Shown: positions 18,236 to 28,060, counted from the first letter of the stretch. The stretch is 64,000 nt of DNA from Pontiellaceae bacterium B12227 (GCA_029432775.1 JAROAZ010000005.1:62001-126000), one strand, 5' to 3'. Made by a program: numbers and translations. The notes: generated by a model not told the origin, from the letters alone.

Positions 18236-19711
18236 ATGAAAGTCTCATTTAACTTATTCAGCATCGTCCTGTTGTGGATCGGGTATTCTGCCTGTGCAGC
18301 GGAACAGGAGAAACCAAATATCGTCTTTGTATTGTGCGACGATCTTGGTTATGGCGATGTGCAGTGCCTCAATCCGGAACGGGGAAAAATTCTTACGCCT
18401 AGCGTGGATAAGCTGGCTTCTGAAGGGATGATCTTAACCGATGCGCATTCCGGTTCCTCGGTTTGTTCGCCCACCCGCTATGGTTTGCTGACCGGTCGCT
18501 ACAGCTGGCGCACGCGGCTGCAATCGGGGGTGACTCAGGGGTATAACCCCAATCTGATTGCTCCGGATCGTCCGAGCGTTGCAAGCTTCCTGAAAAAGCA
18601 GGGTTACCACACGGCCATCATTGGAAAGTGGCATTTGGATTTTCAATATCAGAATCCGGACACCGACGAGCTGCTGAAAAAGCCTAAAAAGAAGGGCACG
18701 CTTCCGCCGGTGGGCACCAGGATTCCCGACGGCCCAACGACCCGGGGATTTGATTTTTACCACGGGTTTCATCACGCCGGCGATATGAAGGGGGTCATCG
18801 AAAATGATACCGTGATTGCGCATGATGACACCATCAACATGCTGCCGCGTTTAGCTCGAGAAACGGTTGAATATATTGATGAGCGGGCAAAGCATCCGGA
18901 GAAACCCTTCTTTCTCTATGTACCGTACGGTTCCCCGCATACCCCGATTGTGCCAACGAAGGAGTGGCAGGGCAAAAGCGGCATCAACGCCTATGCCGAT
19001 TTTGTGATGCAGACCGATGATGCATTCGGGCAGATTCTGGATGCGCTGGAGCGCAATGACCTTTCCGATAATACGCTGGTGATTTTCAGCAGCGACAACG
19101 GTTGTTCCAAAGCCGCGAATTTTAAGCAGCTGGAAAAGGCGGGGCATTATGCCAGCGCCCGCATGCGCGGTTCGAAAGCCGATATCTGGGATGGCGGCCA
19201 CCGCGTTCCGTTTCTGGTCCGCTGGCCGGGGCATGTTGAGGCCGGATCAACCAGCGACCAGCTGATTTGCTTAACCGATTTTATGGCGACTCTTGCTGAA
19301 CTGACCGGGCAGCCGCTGCCGGCCGGCAGTGCGGAAGACAGCATCAGCTTCCTGCCGGCGTTGTCCGGCAAGCCGATCGTGTCCACCCGCAAAGGCGTCA
19401 TTCACCATTCCATCAGTGGGCACTTTGCCTACCGTATGGGCAAGTGGAAACTGTGCCTTGCCCATGGTTCCGGTGGTTGGACTGCCCCGAAAGAAGCGGT
19501 GGCGAAGAAGGGGGGAGCACCCAAGGCCCAACTCTACGATATGGAAAAGGACCCGGCCGAAACAACCAACCTTTATGAAAGCCACCCGGAGGTGGTTGAA
19601 CGCCTGCTGAAACAGCTGGAAGCGGATGTGCAGGGTGGCCGCAGTACCAGGGGGCCGGTTTCGAAGAATGATGTAACAACAATTAAACTATGGAAGTCTG
19701 CGGGGAAGTAA
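18236..19711 (+). CDS. Secreted sulfatase (S1 type, CSPTR)
   Basis: 491 residues; the ATG at 18236 follows AAAGGA at 5-nt spacing. An in-frame ATG at 18182 overlaps the previous stop but lacks a signal peptide directly after it. The signal peptide ends near ACAAE. The sulfatase signature has Cys77 in CSPTRYGLLTG, the residue converted to formylglycine, and metal ligands in VLCDDLGYGD and SSDNGCSKAANF. It should hydrolyse sulfate esters on a carbohydrate outside the cytoplasm. The next gene is a tandem paralogue, and the last 200 residues of the two match closely (GSGGWTAP, ETTNLYESHPEV). The maturation enzyme is not in the window. S1 subfamily and position specificity cannot be told from motifs alone. 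Confidence 0.93.
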   Translation: MKVSFNLFSIVLLWIGYSACAAEQEKPNIVFVLCDDLGYGDVQCLNPERGKILTPSVDKLASEGMILTDAHSGSSVCSPTRYGLLTGRYSWRTRLQSGVTQGYNPNLIAPDRPSVASFLKKQGYHTAIIGKWHLDFQYQNPDTDELLKKPKKKGTLPPVGTRIPDGPTTRGFDFYHGFHHAGDMKGVIENDTVIAHDDTINMLPRLARETVEYIDERAKHPEKPFFLYVPYGSPHTPIVPTKEWQGKSGINAYADFVMQTDDAFGQILDALERNDLSDNTLVIFSSDNGCSKAANFKQLEKAGHYASARMRGSKADIWDGGHRVPFLVRWPGHVEAGSTSDQLICLTDFMATLAELTGQPLPAGSAEDSISFLPALSGKPIVSTRKGVIHHSISGHFAYRMGKWKLCLAHGSGGWTAPKEAVAKKGGAPKAQLYDMEKDPAETTNLYESHPEVVERLLKQLEADVQGGRSTRGPVSKNDVTTIKLWKSAGK

Positions 19712-19713
19712 AT

Positions 19714-21264
19714 ATGAAGAACGTAACTCGATGGATGGGAGTGGCAGCGCTGCTGCTGGGTGGCATTGCGATGGCGGAGCAGAAGCCGAATATTGTTATT
19801 ATTCTGGCCGATGATCTTGGATATGGTGATGTGCAGTGTCTGAATCCTGACCGCTGTAAAATCTCCACCACTCACATGGATCGCGTGGCGGCGGCAGGCA
19901 TGACTTTCACCGATGCGCACACGACTTCATCGGTCTGCACGCCGACTCGATACAGTATCATTACCGGGCGGTATAACTGGCGCACATGGAAGCAGGAACA
20001 TGTCCTCGATGGGTATGACTTGCCTCTGATTCCTACTGACCGGATAACTGTGCCGAGCTTCCTGAAAGCAAACGGCTATAACACGGCCATGATCGGTAAA
20101 TGGCATCTCGGCCTGGGGATTGCCACGACGGATGGAAAGCCGGCCAAGCCGGCCGGTGGGCTGAAGGCCAAAGTAAGAAAAGGGCCGTTTACTACTGCCG
20201 AACTCTCGAATATTGATTGGAAAGGAACCATCGAAGGCGGGCCGGTTGACCTCGGCTTTGACTCATGGTTTGGCATTACGGCTTCGCTGGATTTCCCTCC
20301 GTATGTCTGGATTCGCGACCGCAATTGGGTCGGTGAGGGTACCCACGCTAAAGCCTTTCGTCGTCCGGGACCTGCAAGTGAAGATTTTGAAGCCGTTGAT
20401 GTGCTGGACAAGCTGGCCGCGGAATCCGTTAAATTCATTACCGAGTATAAAGGCGGTAAACCTTTCTTCGCCTATATCCCGCTGCCTTCCCCGCACACAC
20501 CGATTGTTCCCTCTGAAAAGTGGAAGGGAAAGAGCGGTATCGGTTCTTATGGCGACTTTGTGATGCAAACGGATGACTTTGTCGGACAGGTTGTCAAGGC
20601 CCTCGAAGATCGGGGGATTTCAGACAATACCATTCTCATTGTGACCAGCGATAACGGATGCTCCAAGGCCGCAAATTTCAAGAACCTGGAAGGGCATGGC
20701 CATTTCGCCAGCGCCCATATGCGGGGTTCCAAGGCGGATCTGTGGGATGGCGGGCATCGCGTACCGTTTCTCGTGAAGTGGCCCAAGGTGATCAAAGCCG
20801 GCAGCATGTCTGACGAACTCGTCTGCCAGGTTGATCTGTTGGCAACCTGTGCTGAACTGGTTGGCAAAGAGCTGCCGGCAGGTGCGGGTGAAGACAGCGA
20901 AAGCATTCTGCCTGTTTTCTCGGGCGGGAAAACCGACTTCTCACGTAAGGGACTGATTCATCATAGTGTGAGCGGTCACTTTGCCTATCGTCAGGGAAAC
21001 TGGAAATTACTCCTGGCTCGTGGTTCCGGCGGATGGACGGCCCCTAACGAGAAAAGGGCGAAAGGCGAGGGAGCTCCCATCGCCCAGCTGTATGATCTGG
21101 AGAAGGATCCCGGAGAAACCACGAACCTCTATGAAAGCCATCCCGAGGTGGCCGAGCGGCTGTTGAAGCAGTTGGAGTTGGATGTTGCCCGTGGACGCAG
21201 CACCGATGGCGCAGCGGCAAAGAACGACATCGATAACATTGTCTTGTGGAAAAGCGGTGAGTAA
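19714..21264 (+). CDS. Secreted sulfatase (S1 type, CTPTR), tandem paralogue
   Basis: 516 residues; the ATG at 19714 lies 2 nt after the preceding stop with GGGGA inside the upstream gene as ribosome site, so the pair is co-translated. The signal peptide ends near IAMAE. Cys75 lies in CTPTRYSIITG, with metal-site motifs ILADDLGYGD and TSDNGCSKAANF. It has an insert of about 40 residues (110-210) relative to its neighbour, including GPVDLGFDSWFGITASLD, which probably shapes the substrate pocket. It is the last gene of the operon from 12758. The duplication suggests two differently placed sulfates on the same glycan. Confidence 0.93.
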   Translation: MKNVTRWMGVAALLLGGIAMAEQKPNIVIILADDLGYGDVQCLNPDRCKISTTHMDRVAAAGMTFTDAHTTSSVCTPTRYSIITGRYNWRTWKQEHVLDGYDLPLIPTDRITVPSFLKANGYNTAMIGKWHLGLGIATTDGKPAKPAGGLKAKVRKGPFTTAELSNIDWKGTIEGGPVDLGFDSWFGITASLDFPPYVWIRDRNWVGEGTHAKAFRRPGPASEDFEAVDVLDKLAAESVKFITEYKGGKPFFAYIPLPSPHTPIVPSEKWKGKSGIGSYGDFVMQTDDFVGQVVKALEDRGISDNTILIVTSDNGCSKAANFKNLEGHGHFASAHMRGSKADLWDGGHRVPFLVKWPKVIKAGSMSDELVCQVDLLATCAELVGKELPAGAGEDSESILPVFSGGKTDFSRKGLIHHSVSGHFAYRQGNWKLLLARGSGGWTAPNEKRAKGEGAPIAQLYDLEKDPGETTNLYESHPEVAERLLKQLELDVARGRSTDGAAAKNDIDNIVLWKSGE

Positions 21265-21411
21265 GAATCTTCTTATCGATAGGGCCAGTTAACCCCGGTG
21301 GTGCTAACGGCCTGGTACTCAGGCAGTCATTTTAGTCGGGATCTAACGCTCTGGGTTTTGGGCCGCAAAGACGAGGGGAACATAAAGGAATAGCCCGGTT
21401 CCAGTCATTGG

Positions 21412-21440
21412 AAAAACAGTTTTTCAGATTCTGTTTTTTT
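21412..21440 (+). terminator. Candidate terminator after the sulfatase pair
   Basis: AAAAACAG (21412-21419) pairs with CTGTTTTT (21431-21438) across an 11-nt loop, with T residues continuing. The stem is A/T-rich, so strength is uncertain; it could act in both directions. Confidence 0.5.
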
Positions 21441-21538
21441 GCTTTGCATCGTTGCGGTCATACACCCGTCATTGAATCAGCGACAATGTGCCTGGTTTTT
21501 CGTGGGGCTTCCTATGGGAATACCTCGCGAATTCCGTG

Positions 21539-21582
21539 TCCCTTAAATGGGGGATAGATACCTAGCCTGAAACCGGTAAATT
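21539..21582 (+). promoter_or_regulatory. TCC-N10-GGA operator and -10 box (site 4)
   Basis: TCCCTT-AAAT-GGGGGA at 21539-21554 (4 of 6 arm positions) is followed by TAAATT at exactly +23. The start of transcription would be near 21589, about 56 nt before the sulfatase ATG at 21645. Confidence 0.75.
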
Positions 21583-21644
21583 TGCGGGGATTCATTTTAT
21601 TCCTGAATCGTGTGCCGTAGGAAAAATGTGCAATAGGAGCGACG

Positions 21645-23183
21645 ATGAACTGTAGATTTTTAAAAAAGCGGATGATGTGTGCGTCCGTGTTGTGCTCGGT
21701 GGGACTGGTCTCTGTGATTTATGCCGGAGAGAAACCTAATGTAATTTTTATCAAGACCGATGATCAGCGGCGGGATTCGTTGAGTATGACGGGGCATCCG
21801 GTTACAAAGACGCCGAATATTGATCAACTGGCGAAGGAAGGGGTGTTTTTTGAAAACGCATTCATTACCAGCCCGATCTGCGGGCCGAGCCGGGCCAATT
21901 TTATGACGGGGCAGTGGGAGCGGAAAAACCGCCATGGTTTTACCTTCGTTTCAAATAATCCACTCACGTATGAGGTGTTTGATAACAGCTGGCTGATGCG
22001 GCTGAAGGCGGCGGGGTATTTTACGGGTTATATCGGCAAAAATCATATTTCGGTTGGTGCGACTAAGGAGCGCAACCGTTATATGCAGGAGCATATCGAC
22101 TTCTGCTACATGCGTTCAGGCCACCTCGGTTTCGATCTGATGAAGAAAAAGGAGTTTCAGAACCTGAAAAACAGCTCACAGGTGGAAGGACTGTTTGAGG
22201 CAACGGATGTGTTTCTGCGTCCGGGCAAAGATAAAGACTACTTTTTCGATAATGCCCACGCCTCCATGGCCGACTTTCTGGCGCATCGTGATGACGACAA
22301 GCCATTTGCGCTGTCGATCAACTTCAACCTGCCGCACGCAGCCAGCATCGGCGGCATGGGAGCAAAGCAGAGCGATCCCGAAATGTACCGCTCGCTCTAT
22401 AACGATGTGAAGGATCAGTTTGTAATGCCGGAAACCTATTCTTCAGAGAAAACCTCTCTGCCCGACGATGTGTTCCGTCAGGATGAGCTGATGAATTATT
22501 ACAGCATCAAAGAATCCTTTCTGCACAGTAAGATGATCAAAATGGCCCGCGCGGTGACGGCCATCGACCTTTTTGTGGGCCGGCTGCGCACACAGCTTGA
22601 AGAGATGGGGCTGGCAGGAAACACCATCCTGGTGTTGGCCTCGGATCACGGCCTGCTGCTCGGCGAACACGGGCTTGGCGGAAAGACCTTCCTTTATGAA
22701 GAGTCGATCCGGATTCCGATGATTTTCCACTCTCCCTATTTCCCGGGCTCGGTGCGCGGGACAACGGTCGATGAACTGGTGGTGGGGCAGGATCTGCCGG
22801 CAACGATTCTTGAATTGTGCAGTGTTCCAGTGCCTGGAATGTATCAGGGCCGCAGCCTGGTTCCGCTGATCGAGGGGAAAAAGGTGGACTGGCGCAAAGA
22901 AGTTTTCTGCGAAAACCTTTTTACCGATCAGGGTTATCCGCGCATGGAGGCCGTGAGAGGAACCGAGTGGAAATATATCCGCTATTTTTCGAAGGAGAAC
23001 GATCGGAAACAATATCTGCCCGATGCCTCGATTAATGGTGAACAGCCCATCTATGAAGAGCTGTTCAACATCAAGGACGATCCGAAGGAAAAACACAACC
23101 TTGCTGCTAATCCGGAATATAGATCGATACTGAATCAGTATCAGACCCGTTGCCGGGAACTGGTCACCGAGCTGGCAGAATAA
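21645..23183 (+). CDS. Secreted sulfatase (S1 type, CGPSR)
   Basis: 512 residues; the ATG follows TAGGAG at good spacing. The signal peptide ends near IYAGE. Cys79 of CGPSRANFMTG is the formylglycine site; IKTDDQRRDSL and LASDHGLLLGEHGLGGK hold metal ligands. DDQR near the N-terminus and DHG later differ from the tandem pair upstream (DDLGYGD, SDNG), so this belongs to another S1 branch, closer to N-acetylglucosamine-6-sulfatase or iduronate-sulfatase-like sequences. It appears to be a single-gene transcription unit with its own shared-type promoter. The substrate is unknown. Confidence 0.92.
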   Translation: MNCRFLKKRMMCASVLCSVGLVSVIYAGEKPNVIFIKTDDQRRDSLSMTGHPVTKTPNIDQLAKEGVFFENAFITSPICGPSRANFMTGQWERKNRHGFTFVSNNPLTYEVFDNSWLMRLKAAGYFTGYIGKNHISVGATKERNRYMQEHIDFCYMRSGHLGFDLMKKKEFQNLKNSSQVEGLFEATDVFLRPGKDKDYFFDNAHASMADFLAHRDDDKPFALSINFNLPHAASIGGMGAKQSDPEMYRSLYNDVKDQFVMPETYSSEKTSLPDDVFRQDELMNYYSIKESFLHSKMIKMARAVTAIDLFVGRLRTQLEEMGLAGNTILVLASDHGLLLGEHGLGGKTFLYEESIRIPMIFHSPYFPGSVRGTTVDELVVGQDLPATILELCSVPVPGMYQGRSLVPLIEGKKVDWRKEVFCENLFTDQGYPRMEAVRGTEWKYIRYFSKENDRKQYLPDASINGEQPIYEELFNIKDDPKEKHNLAANPEYRSILNQYQTRCRELVTELAE

Positions 23184-23423
23184 AACTGTTAACAGGGAAA
23201 CTACGAAATGGATCACAAGGTAAGCCCATTTGATATAATGTATCCTTTAAATGTGGAAAATATACCACCGCTTAGGCAGAACGACATTCTGTCATGAGCT
23301 ATAATAGATTGTGAAATTCGGGCGAATAGGAAGTCTGATAGTTGCTGCAACGGTATGTTTGAGAGAACGCCGGCAGAAGAGATGGATTAATTTTGGTAGT
23401 ACGGCCTATAAAGGAGAGATGAT

Positions 23424-25274
23424 ATGAAACGCAGAGCATCCAAGAGTAAAGGGGTGGTTAAAGGCGCGCCCAGCGGATTCGTGGTGAGTTTATTGATTCA
23501 TGCTGCCGCATTCATGCTGGCCGGTCTGCTGGTTGTATTTAATGTGGTTCAGAAAGAAGAGAAAAAATTTGTTCCTCCCAAACCGGTTGACCGCCCGAAA
23601 ATGAAGCTGAAAAAGCCTAAAGTAAAGGTGAAGAAATCTGCCAAGCCGAAGTCGACTCAGCGGATTGTGACCAAGGTCAGGCGCGCAAGTATGCCGGACA
23701 TCCAGTTGCCGGAAATGTCGGGCATCGGTGACGGGATCGGCGATGGGATCGGTGGGTTTGAAATCATGCCGGACATGAACGAGGTTACAATTTTTGGTGC
23801 AGGTCAGACTATTGGTAATGATTTCGAAGGTACCTTCTATGATTTCAAGCGGACCCGAAATGGACGCCCGATTACCATGTCTGATTCTCAGTTTGTGGAT
23901 GAAATGATAAAATTTACTTCCAGAGGTTGGAAACCTTCCGCAATCGCCAAATTCTACCGTTCACCTAAAAAACTCTATGCCACCAGTTTCATGTTGCCGC
24001 CGCTGCGGTCTTCTGTGGCACCTGCCGCTTTCGATGAGGCCGATACCGTGGGTTATGCCTGGATGGTTCATTACAAAGGGCAGTTGGTGTATCCCGAAGA
24101 TATCAAGTTCCGCTTCTGGGGGCATGGTGACGATGTGCTGGCAGTACGGGTTAAGGGGGAAACCGTGTTGAATGCATGTTGGGAAGACAATAATCGCGGC
24201 ACACGGCTCATTGGGGGTAACTGGGTGAGCAGTGCAACGAAGAACCGTCAGTTCTATATGGGTAACAATCTGGCGTGGGGAGGCGATTGGATCGAGCTTA
24301 AGGCCGGTGTCCCGGTGGATATGGAAGTCATCGTCGGCGAGGTTCCCGGCGGCACGTTCTGCTCCATGCTGACCGTCGAGGTCGAAGGGGAGGAATACGA
24401 AAACAATAAGCAGAACCGAAGCATATTCCCGATGTTCAAAACCACCGAGCCGAACCATGACCTGATTGATGCTATTTTCGAGCATCTGGTGCCCGGTGAA
24501 GCAGCGATTACCAATGGTCCCGTCTTTCGCGACTACAGGAGTTCCGGACGTACCTTTGCCGAAAAAGAAACGGAAGTGCTGCCGGAACCTCAGGAGGAGT
24601 CGCCCATGCGTGTTTGGAACTCCACCGATGGTAAAAGTCTGGAAGCCGAATATATCAGCACCATGGGGGATAAAATTGTGCTGCGCAGTCCAACAGGGAA
24701 GCAGCTGAAGATTCCGGTTTCTAAATTTACACCGGAAGATTTGCGCTATATCGATCTGGAAAATCCGCCCGATTATACCGTTTCATTTGTTCGGTCCAGT
24801 TCGCAGAAGCTGATCGAAACCACCCCGTATCTGAATGAGACTCCTCCACGTATTCTGGTGTATAACTTCGGAGCAAAAGTCAAGCAGACCAGTGCGCGGG
24901 ACTATAACCATGAATTGACAATGGAATACTATGCGGTCGGCCAGCAATATCTCGATGGCAACAAATATAAGCTGCTGGACCGGCAGTCTCAGTCATTTGC
25001 GCTTACCCGGGAAAACGGGCGTGCCTTCAAGTTTATGGGGGATCGAACCGTGCAGTTAACAGACTATGATCTCGACTCCCAGCGCCGCGGTATCCGTGTA
25101 GCCGAAAGTCTGGTGCTGCTCAGAGATGAACGAGGTAAAATTGTTGCTCACAGTGCTTCGGCAAAATGGCTGTTTGAGCATCTGGATAACCTGGATCGGC
25201 TGGCGGTTGGAAATTTCCTGGATAAAGAATGCAAGCGTGTTTATCCAACCGGTCCAAAGGCAACCCGATACTAA
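23424..25274 (+). CDS. Membrane-anchored protein: TonB-like stalk, PA14-like and SHD1 domains
   Basis: 616 residues; the ATG follows AAAGGAGA. A basic N-terminus, a membrane segment (17-42), VVQKEEKKF, a Lys/Pro-rich stalk and a MPDIQLPEMSG linker mirror the protein at 1466. Residues 195-345 resemble PA14 (IKFRFWGHGDDVLAVRVKG), a fold often used for sugar binding. Residues 392-440 are an SHD1 domain (RVWNSTDGKSLEAEY and KIPVSKFTPEDLRYI), common in PVC bacteria. A C-terminal region (450-616) is unassigned. It sits before GH115 and system 2, while its relative sits beside system 1. The role is unknown; a periplasmic sugar-linked structural or sensory part is possible. A TATAAT at 23300-23305 may be its -10 box, without a clear -35. 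Confidence 0.75.
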   Translation: MKRRASKSKGVVKGAPSGFVVSLLIHAAAFMLAGLLVVFNVVQKEEKKFVPPKPVDRPKMKLKKPKVKVKKSAKPKSTQRIVTKVRRASMPDIQLPEMSGIGDGIGDGIGGFEIMPDMNEVTIFGAGQTIGNDFEGTFYDFKRTRNGRPITMSDSQFVDEMIKFTSRGWKPSAIAKFYRSPKKLYATSFMLPPLRSSVAPAAFDEADTVGYAWMVHYKGQLVYPEDIKFRFWGHGDDVLAVRVKGETVLNACWEDNNRGTRLIGGNWVSSATKNRQFYMGNNLAWGGDWIELKAGVPVDMEVIVGEVPGGTFCSMLTVEVEGEEYENNKQNRSIFPMFKTTEPNHDLIDAIFEHLVPGEAAITNGPVFRDYRSSGRTFAEKETEVLPEPQEESPMRVWNSTDGKSLEAEYISTMGDKIVLRSPTGKQLKIPVSKFTPEDLRYIDLENPPDYTVSFVRSSSQKLIETTPYLNETPPRILVYNFGAKVKQTSARDYNHELTMEYYAVGQQYLDGNKYKLLDRQSQSFALTRENGRAFKFMGDRTVQLTDYDLDSQRRGIRVAESLVLLRDERGKIVAHSASAKWLFEHLDNLDRLAVGNFLDKECKRVYPTGPKATRY

Positions 25275-25310
25275 TCCAGTTAAGTTTCACAAGCGCGGTA
25301 TTTCTGATGC

Positions 25311-25354
25311 TCCTCTAAATAGAGGATATGAAGGAAATGCGATGGGGCTATACT
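25311..25354 (+). promoter_or_regulatory. TCC-N10-GGA operator and -10 box (site 5)
   Basis: TCCTCT-AAAT-AGAGGA at 25311-25326 is a perfect 6+6 palindrome. TATACT starts at exactly +23 and is the best -10 match of the set. The transcript would start near 25361, 26 nt upstream of the GH115 start. Confidence 0.82.
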
Positions 25355-25386
25355 CTTGTTTTGTATATTAAATTCAGGAGTAGACC

Positions 25387-28029
25387 ATGCGTATCTGTAG
25401 GACTTTGATCGTAGCCGTCACCATGTTTGCGATCGGCACATGTGCGACGTCGGCGGCCGTGAGAATCAACGGCGACACCCCGTGGGTCGTGATGGAGGCG
25501 GACTTTGAAAACCCCGCCATTCAGGAAGCCATCCGCGATGCAGAGCGCGATTGGTATAAAGTGTTCGGCTATCCGCCGGTGATTTTTAAGAACGATACCC
25601 GATCATCCTGGACGGGGCCCGTGGTGCTCTTCGGATCAGCAAACAACACGAAGAGGCTGATCGATAGCCAGTTGCCGGAAGGCGCGGAGCAGCACCGGCT
25701 CTTTTTCGGAAAGGTGAAGCAGAATAACGCCATTATCGCTACGGGATCGGACACCCGCGGAACCATATTTGCCATCTATACCTTTTGTGAACGGGTACTC
25801 GGCATTGATCCCATGTATGTTTTTACGGATCACGTTCCGAAAAAGCACCGGGAGATCACGTTGTCCCGCTCGATGGAGTTTGTTTCCAAAACACCCACCT
25901 TCGAAAACCGAGGCTGGTTTATCAACGATGAAGAGCTGCACGACGGAATGCACCGCGACCCGCTCGGTGGAAATGTGATATCGATGGAGTGGATGGACAG
26001 GATCATCGAAACGCTTCTGCGCTGTAAAGGGAATATGCTGATCCCCGAGTCGTCCCCTTTTCCGGACGCCACGGTATATGACCTATGCAAGCGGCGTGAT
26101 GTGATCATCACGTTCCACCATATCGATCCCTGCGGGATCAACATGATGCATTGGCCCGAGAATGTGCCGTTCTCCTACATTACGCATAAGGAGATTCTTG
26201 AAGATGCCTGGCGCAAGTCGGTGAAGGTGCTGGCCGATAAGAAAGTGGCTTGGATTGTCGGATTCCGAGGGGAGAGCGACGGAGCCTTCTGGAACAGCGA
26301 TCCGGCGGCGCCGAAGGATGATCAGGGCCGCGCAGATGTGATTTCCGAGGCGATGCACAAGCAGGTGGAAATTATCCGCGAGTTTGATCCGGATGCCACC
26401 ATTGTTGCCGCGCTCTGGAATGAGCTGGGCGCATTTTACAATAAAGGCATTTTGAAGGTTCCGGAAGGGATCTGCAAAATGTTTGCCGACGACGGTCGCG
26501 GTTATATGCGCGACAAGGGGGACGGATCGGATCTGGATGAGGGCGATGGGCTTTACTATCACGTCCAGATGATGATGAATACACAGAATCGCACCTCCGA
26601 AATGGTTCCGCCGGCGCGGATCTACAAAGAGCTGAGGCGCTATGTCGAACGGGGTGCCACGAAGTATGCCATCATCAACGTGAGCGGAATCCGCCCGGCG
26701 GTGATGTCTGTTGAAGCAATTATGGATTTCCTATGGGATGCCGAACCGACGTTGAGTCAGGAACCCGAGGCCGCCATGACGGACTATCTGAATGCATGGC
26801 ATGCGAAAACCTATGGACCGCAACTGGCGGAGCAACTGACTGAACTCCGTTTGCAGTATTACCAGATTCCCTATATGCGTGAATATATGCCGAATCCACA
26901 CCGTTGGAGCGGGGCCCGCGGTGAACATCTGATGCACTACCAGATTCAGGAATTGCTTAAGCGATACGGCAAGTCCATCAGGAAGGGGGAGGATATTGCT
27001 GCGATAGACCAGTTTGCCGAGCGCTTCAGGCAGGCCACGGCACCACTGGCCGAAACCGCTGAATATATTCCTGTGCTGTGGGAAGCCACCAAACAGTTGG
27101 AGAAGGAAATCCCGGTTGACCGCAGGTGTTTTTATCAAGCGCACTTCACCTATCAGGTGGCTGTGCATATGTATTCAAGTCGCGCTCTGGCCATTGTGAC
27201 CGATGCGGTTTCGCAATACCTAACCGATCGCGATCCGCAGGCGTTTGCCACGCGCATTGCACCGGCTGTCGATGAAATTGAAAAGGTGATTCACGAGGCG
27301 CACAAGGCCGAATACGGTATCTGGGATACCATGTTCATGCACGTTCGCCTGATGGATATATGGCGCACCCGGCTGATGCTTAAGCAGACCATTGCCGAAA
27401 TTGAAGGAAAGCCGTTCACCTCGTCCTATCGCGGATATATGAACGGAAGTTTCTGGGGTTCAGCCCAGGCTTATATGGATCATGGGGACGGAGTCTTTCC
27501 CTATTTCTATAAATCTTCAGGCCGTGGCCTGGAGGTGATTGAGAGTGGGGAAATTGAAGCCATAGAGAAGCAGAAGCTGGACGCAAAACGGCAGACACAA
27601 TCAAAAGCTGCTTTGGAGGCTGCTCCGATCACGGAGATCCGCTTTAACTCCGACCTGGAATACATTGTAGTTCCGAATGGGCTGAAGAAGGGGGCGCTGA
27701 TCTGGACAGACCGCAAGTATAGGGCTCAGTCGATTCCTCCGGAGCTGGAGGGAGCAACCTACATCCAAACCCCGATGGTGGATCGCAGCAATGAAAAGAA
27801 CGATCTCATCGCTTTTACGCTGAAAAAGGACGCAACGGTCTACATTGCGCTGAAGGAAGGCGAGGACCGCCCCAAATGGCTTGCGGATTGGGAGAAGACC
27901 GATGGTTTGCTGAATGCTTCTAATAAACTGATTTGCTACCGCAGGAATTTCAGCCGGGGAGGCTCTGTCGTGCTCGGCGGTAGCGGTGGAGCCTCCTGCA
28001 TGTATTCGGTTGCGATTAAAGAAAAATAG
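25387..28029 (+). CDS. GH115-family alpha-glucuronidase
   Basis: 880 residues; AGGAG precedes the ATG at good spacing. The signal peptide ends near TSAAV. GH115 marks are the N-terminal GYPPVIF and GPVVLFGSANNT region, the hallmark ENRGWFINDEE near 176, then FRGESDGAFWN and ALWNELGAFYN in the TIM barrel, and a helical segment followed by a C-terminal beta domain. Characterised members remove glucuronic or 4-O-methylglucuronic acid from xylan or arabinogalactan side chains. Here it would release uronic acid outside the cytoplasm. It has its own shared-type promoter and converges on system 2 (31 nt between stops). The match to the family is by motif and order; the exact glycan is not known. Confidence 0.88.
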   Translation: MRICRTLIVAVTMFAIGTCATSAAVRINGDTPWVVMEADFENPAIQEAIRDAERDWYKVFGYPPVIFKNDTRSSWTGPVVLFGSANNTKRLIDSQLPEGAEQHRLFFGKVKQNNAIIATGSDTRGTIFAIYTFCERVLGIDPMYVFTDHVPKKHREITLSRSMEFVSKTPTFENRGWFINDEELHDGMHRDPLGGNVISMEWMDRIIETLLRCKGNMLIPESSPFPDATVYDLCKRRDVIITFHHIDPCGINMMHWPENVPFSYITHKEILEDAWRKSVKVLADKKVAWIVGFRGESDGAFWNSDPAAPKDDQGRADVISEAMHKQVEIIREFDPDATIVAALWNELGAFYNKGILKVPEGICKMFADDGRGYMRDKGDGSDLDEGDGLYYHVQMMMNTQNRTSEMVPPARIYKELRRYVERGATKYAIINVSGIRPAVMSVEAIMDFLWDAEPTLSQEPEAAMTDYLNAWHAKTYGPQLAEQLTELRLQYYQIPYMREYMPNPHRWSGARGEHLMHYQIQELLKRYGKSIRKGEDIAAIDQFAERFRQATAPLAETAEYIPVLWEATKQLEKEIPVDRRCFYQAHFTYQVAVHMYSSRALAIVTDAVSQYLTDRDPQAFATRIAPAVDEIEKVIHEAHKAEYGIWDTMFMHVRLMDIWRTRLMLKQTIAEIEGKPFTSSYRGYMNGSFWGSAQAYMDHGDGVFPYFYKSSGRGLEVIESGEIEAIEKQKLDAKRQTQSKAALEAAPITEIRFNSDLEYIVVPNGLKKGALIWTDRKYRAQSIPPELEGATYIQTPMVDRSNEKNDLIAFTLKKDATVYIALKEGEDRPKWLADWEKTDGLLNASNKLICYRRNFSRGGSVVLGGSGGASCMYSVAIKEK

Positions 28030-28060
28030 CAGGGATCCAACGATCCACACAACGAACCGG

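Larger units (their letters stand above)
21265..21644. other. Intergenic region between sulfatase genes
   Basis: 380 bases without a credible gene. It holds a weak A/T-rich hairpin near 21412-21440 and the operator/promoter at 21539-21582 for the next sulfatase. I see nothing else in 21265-21410. Confidence 0.6.

Noticed and set aside
23243-23258. TCCTTTAAATGTGGAA upstream of the 23424 gene as a tenth operator
   Set aside because: The spacing between TCC and GGA is one base short and no TAnnnT lies at +23. The TATAAT at 23300 is better placed but not tied to this site.
25322-25350. GGAT of the operator as a -35 element of an alternative sigma factor
   Set aside because: The distance from GGAT to the TAnnnT hexamer is about 21 bases, longer than normal -35/-10 spacing, while the palindrome and its -42.5 centre fit an activator site.
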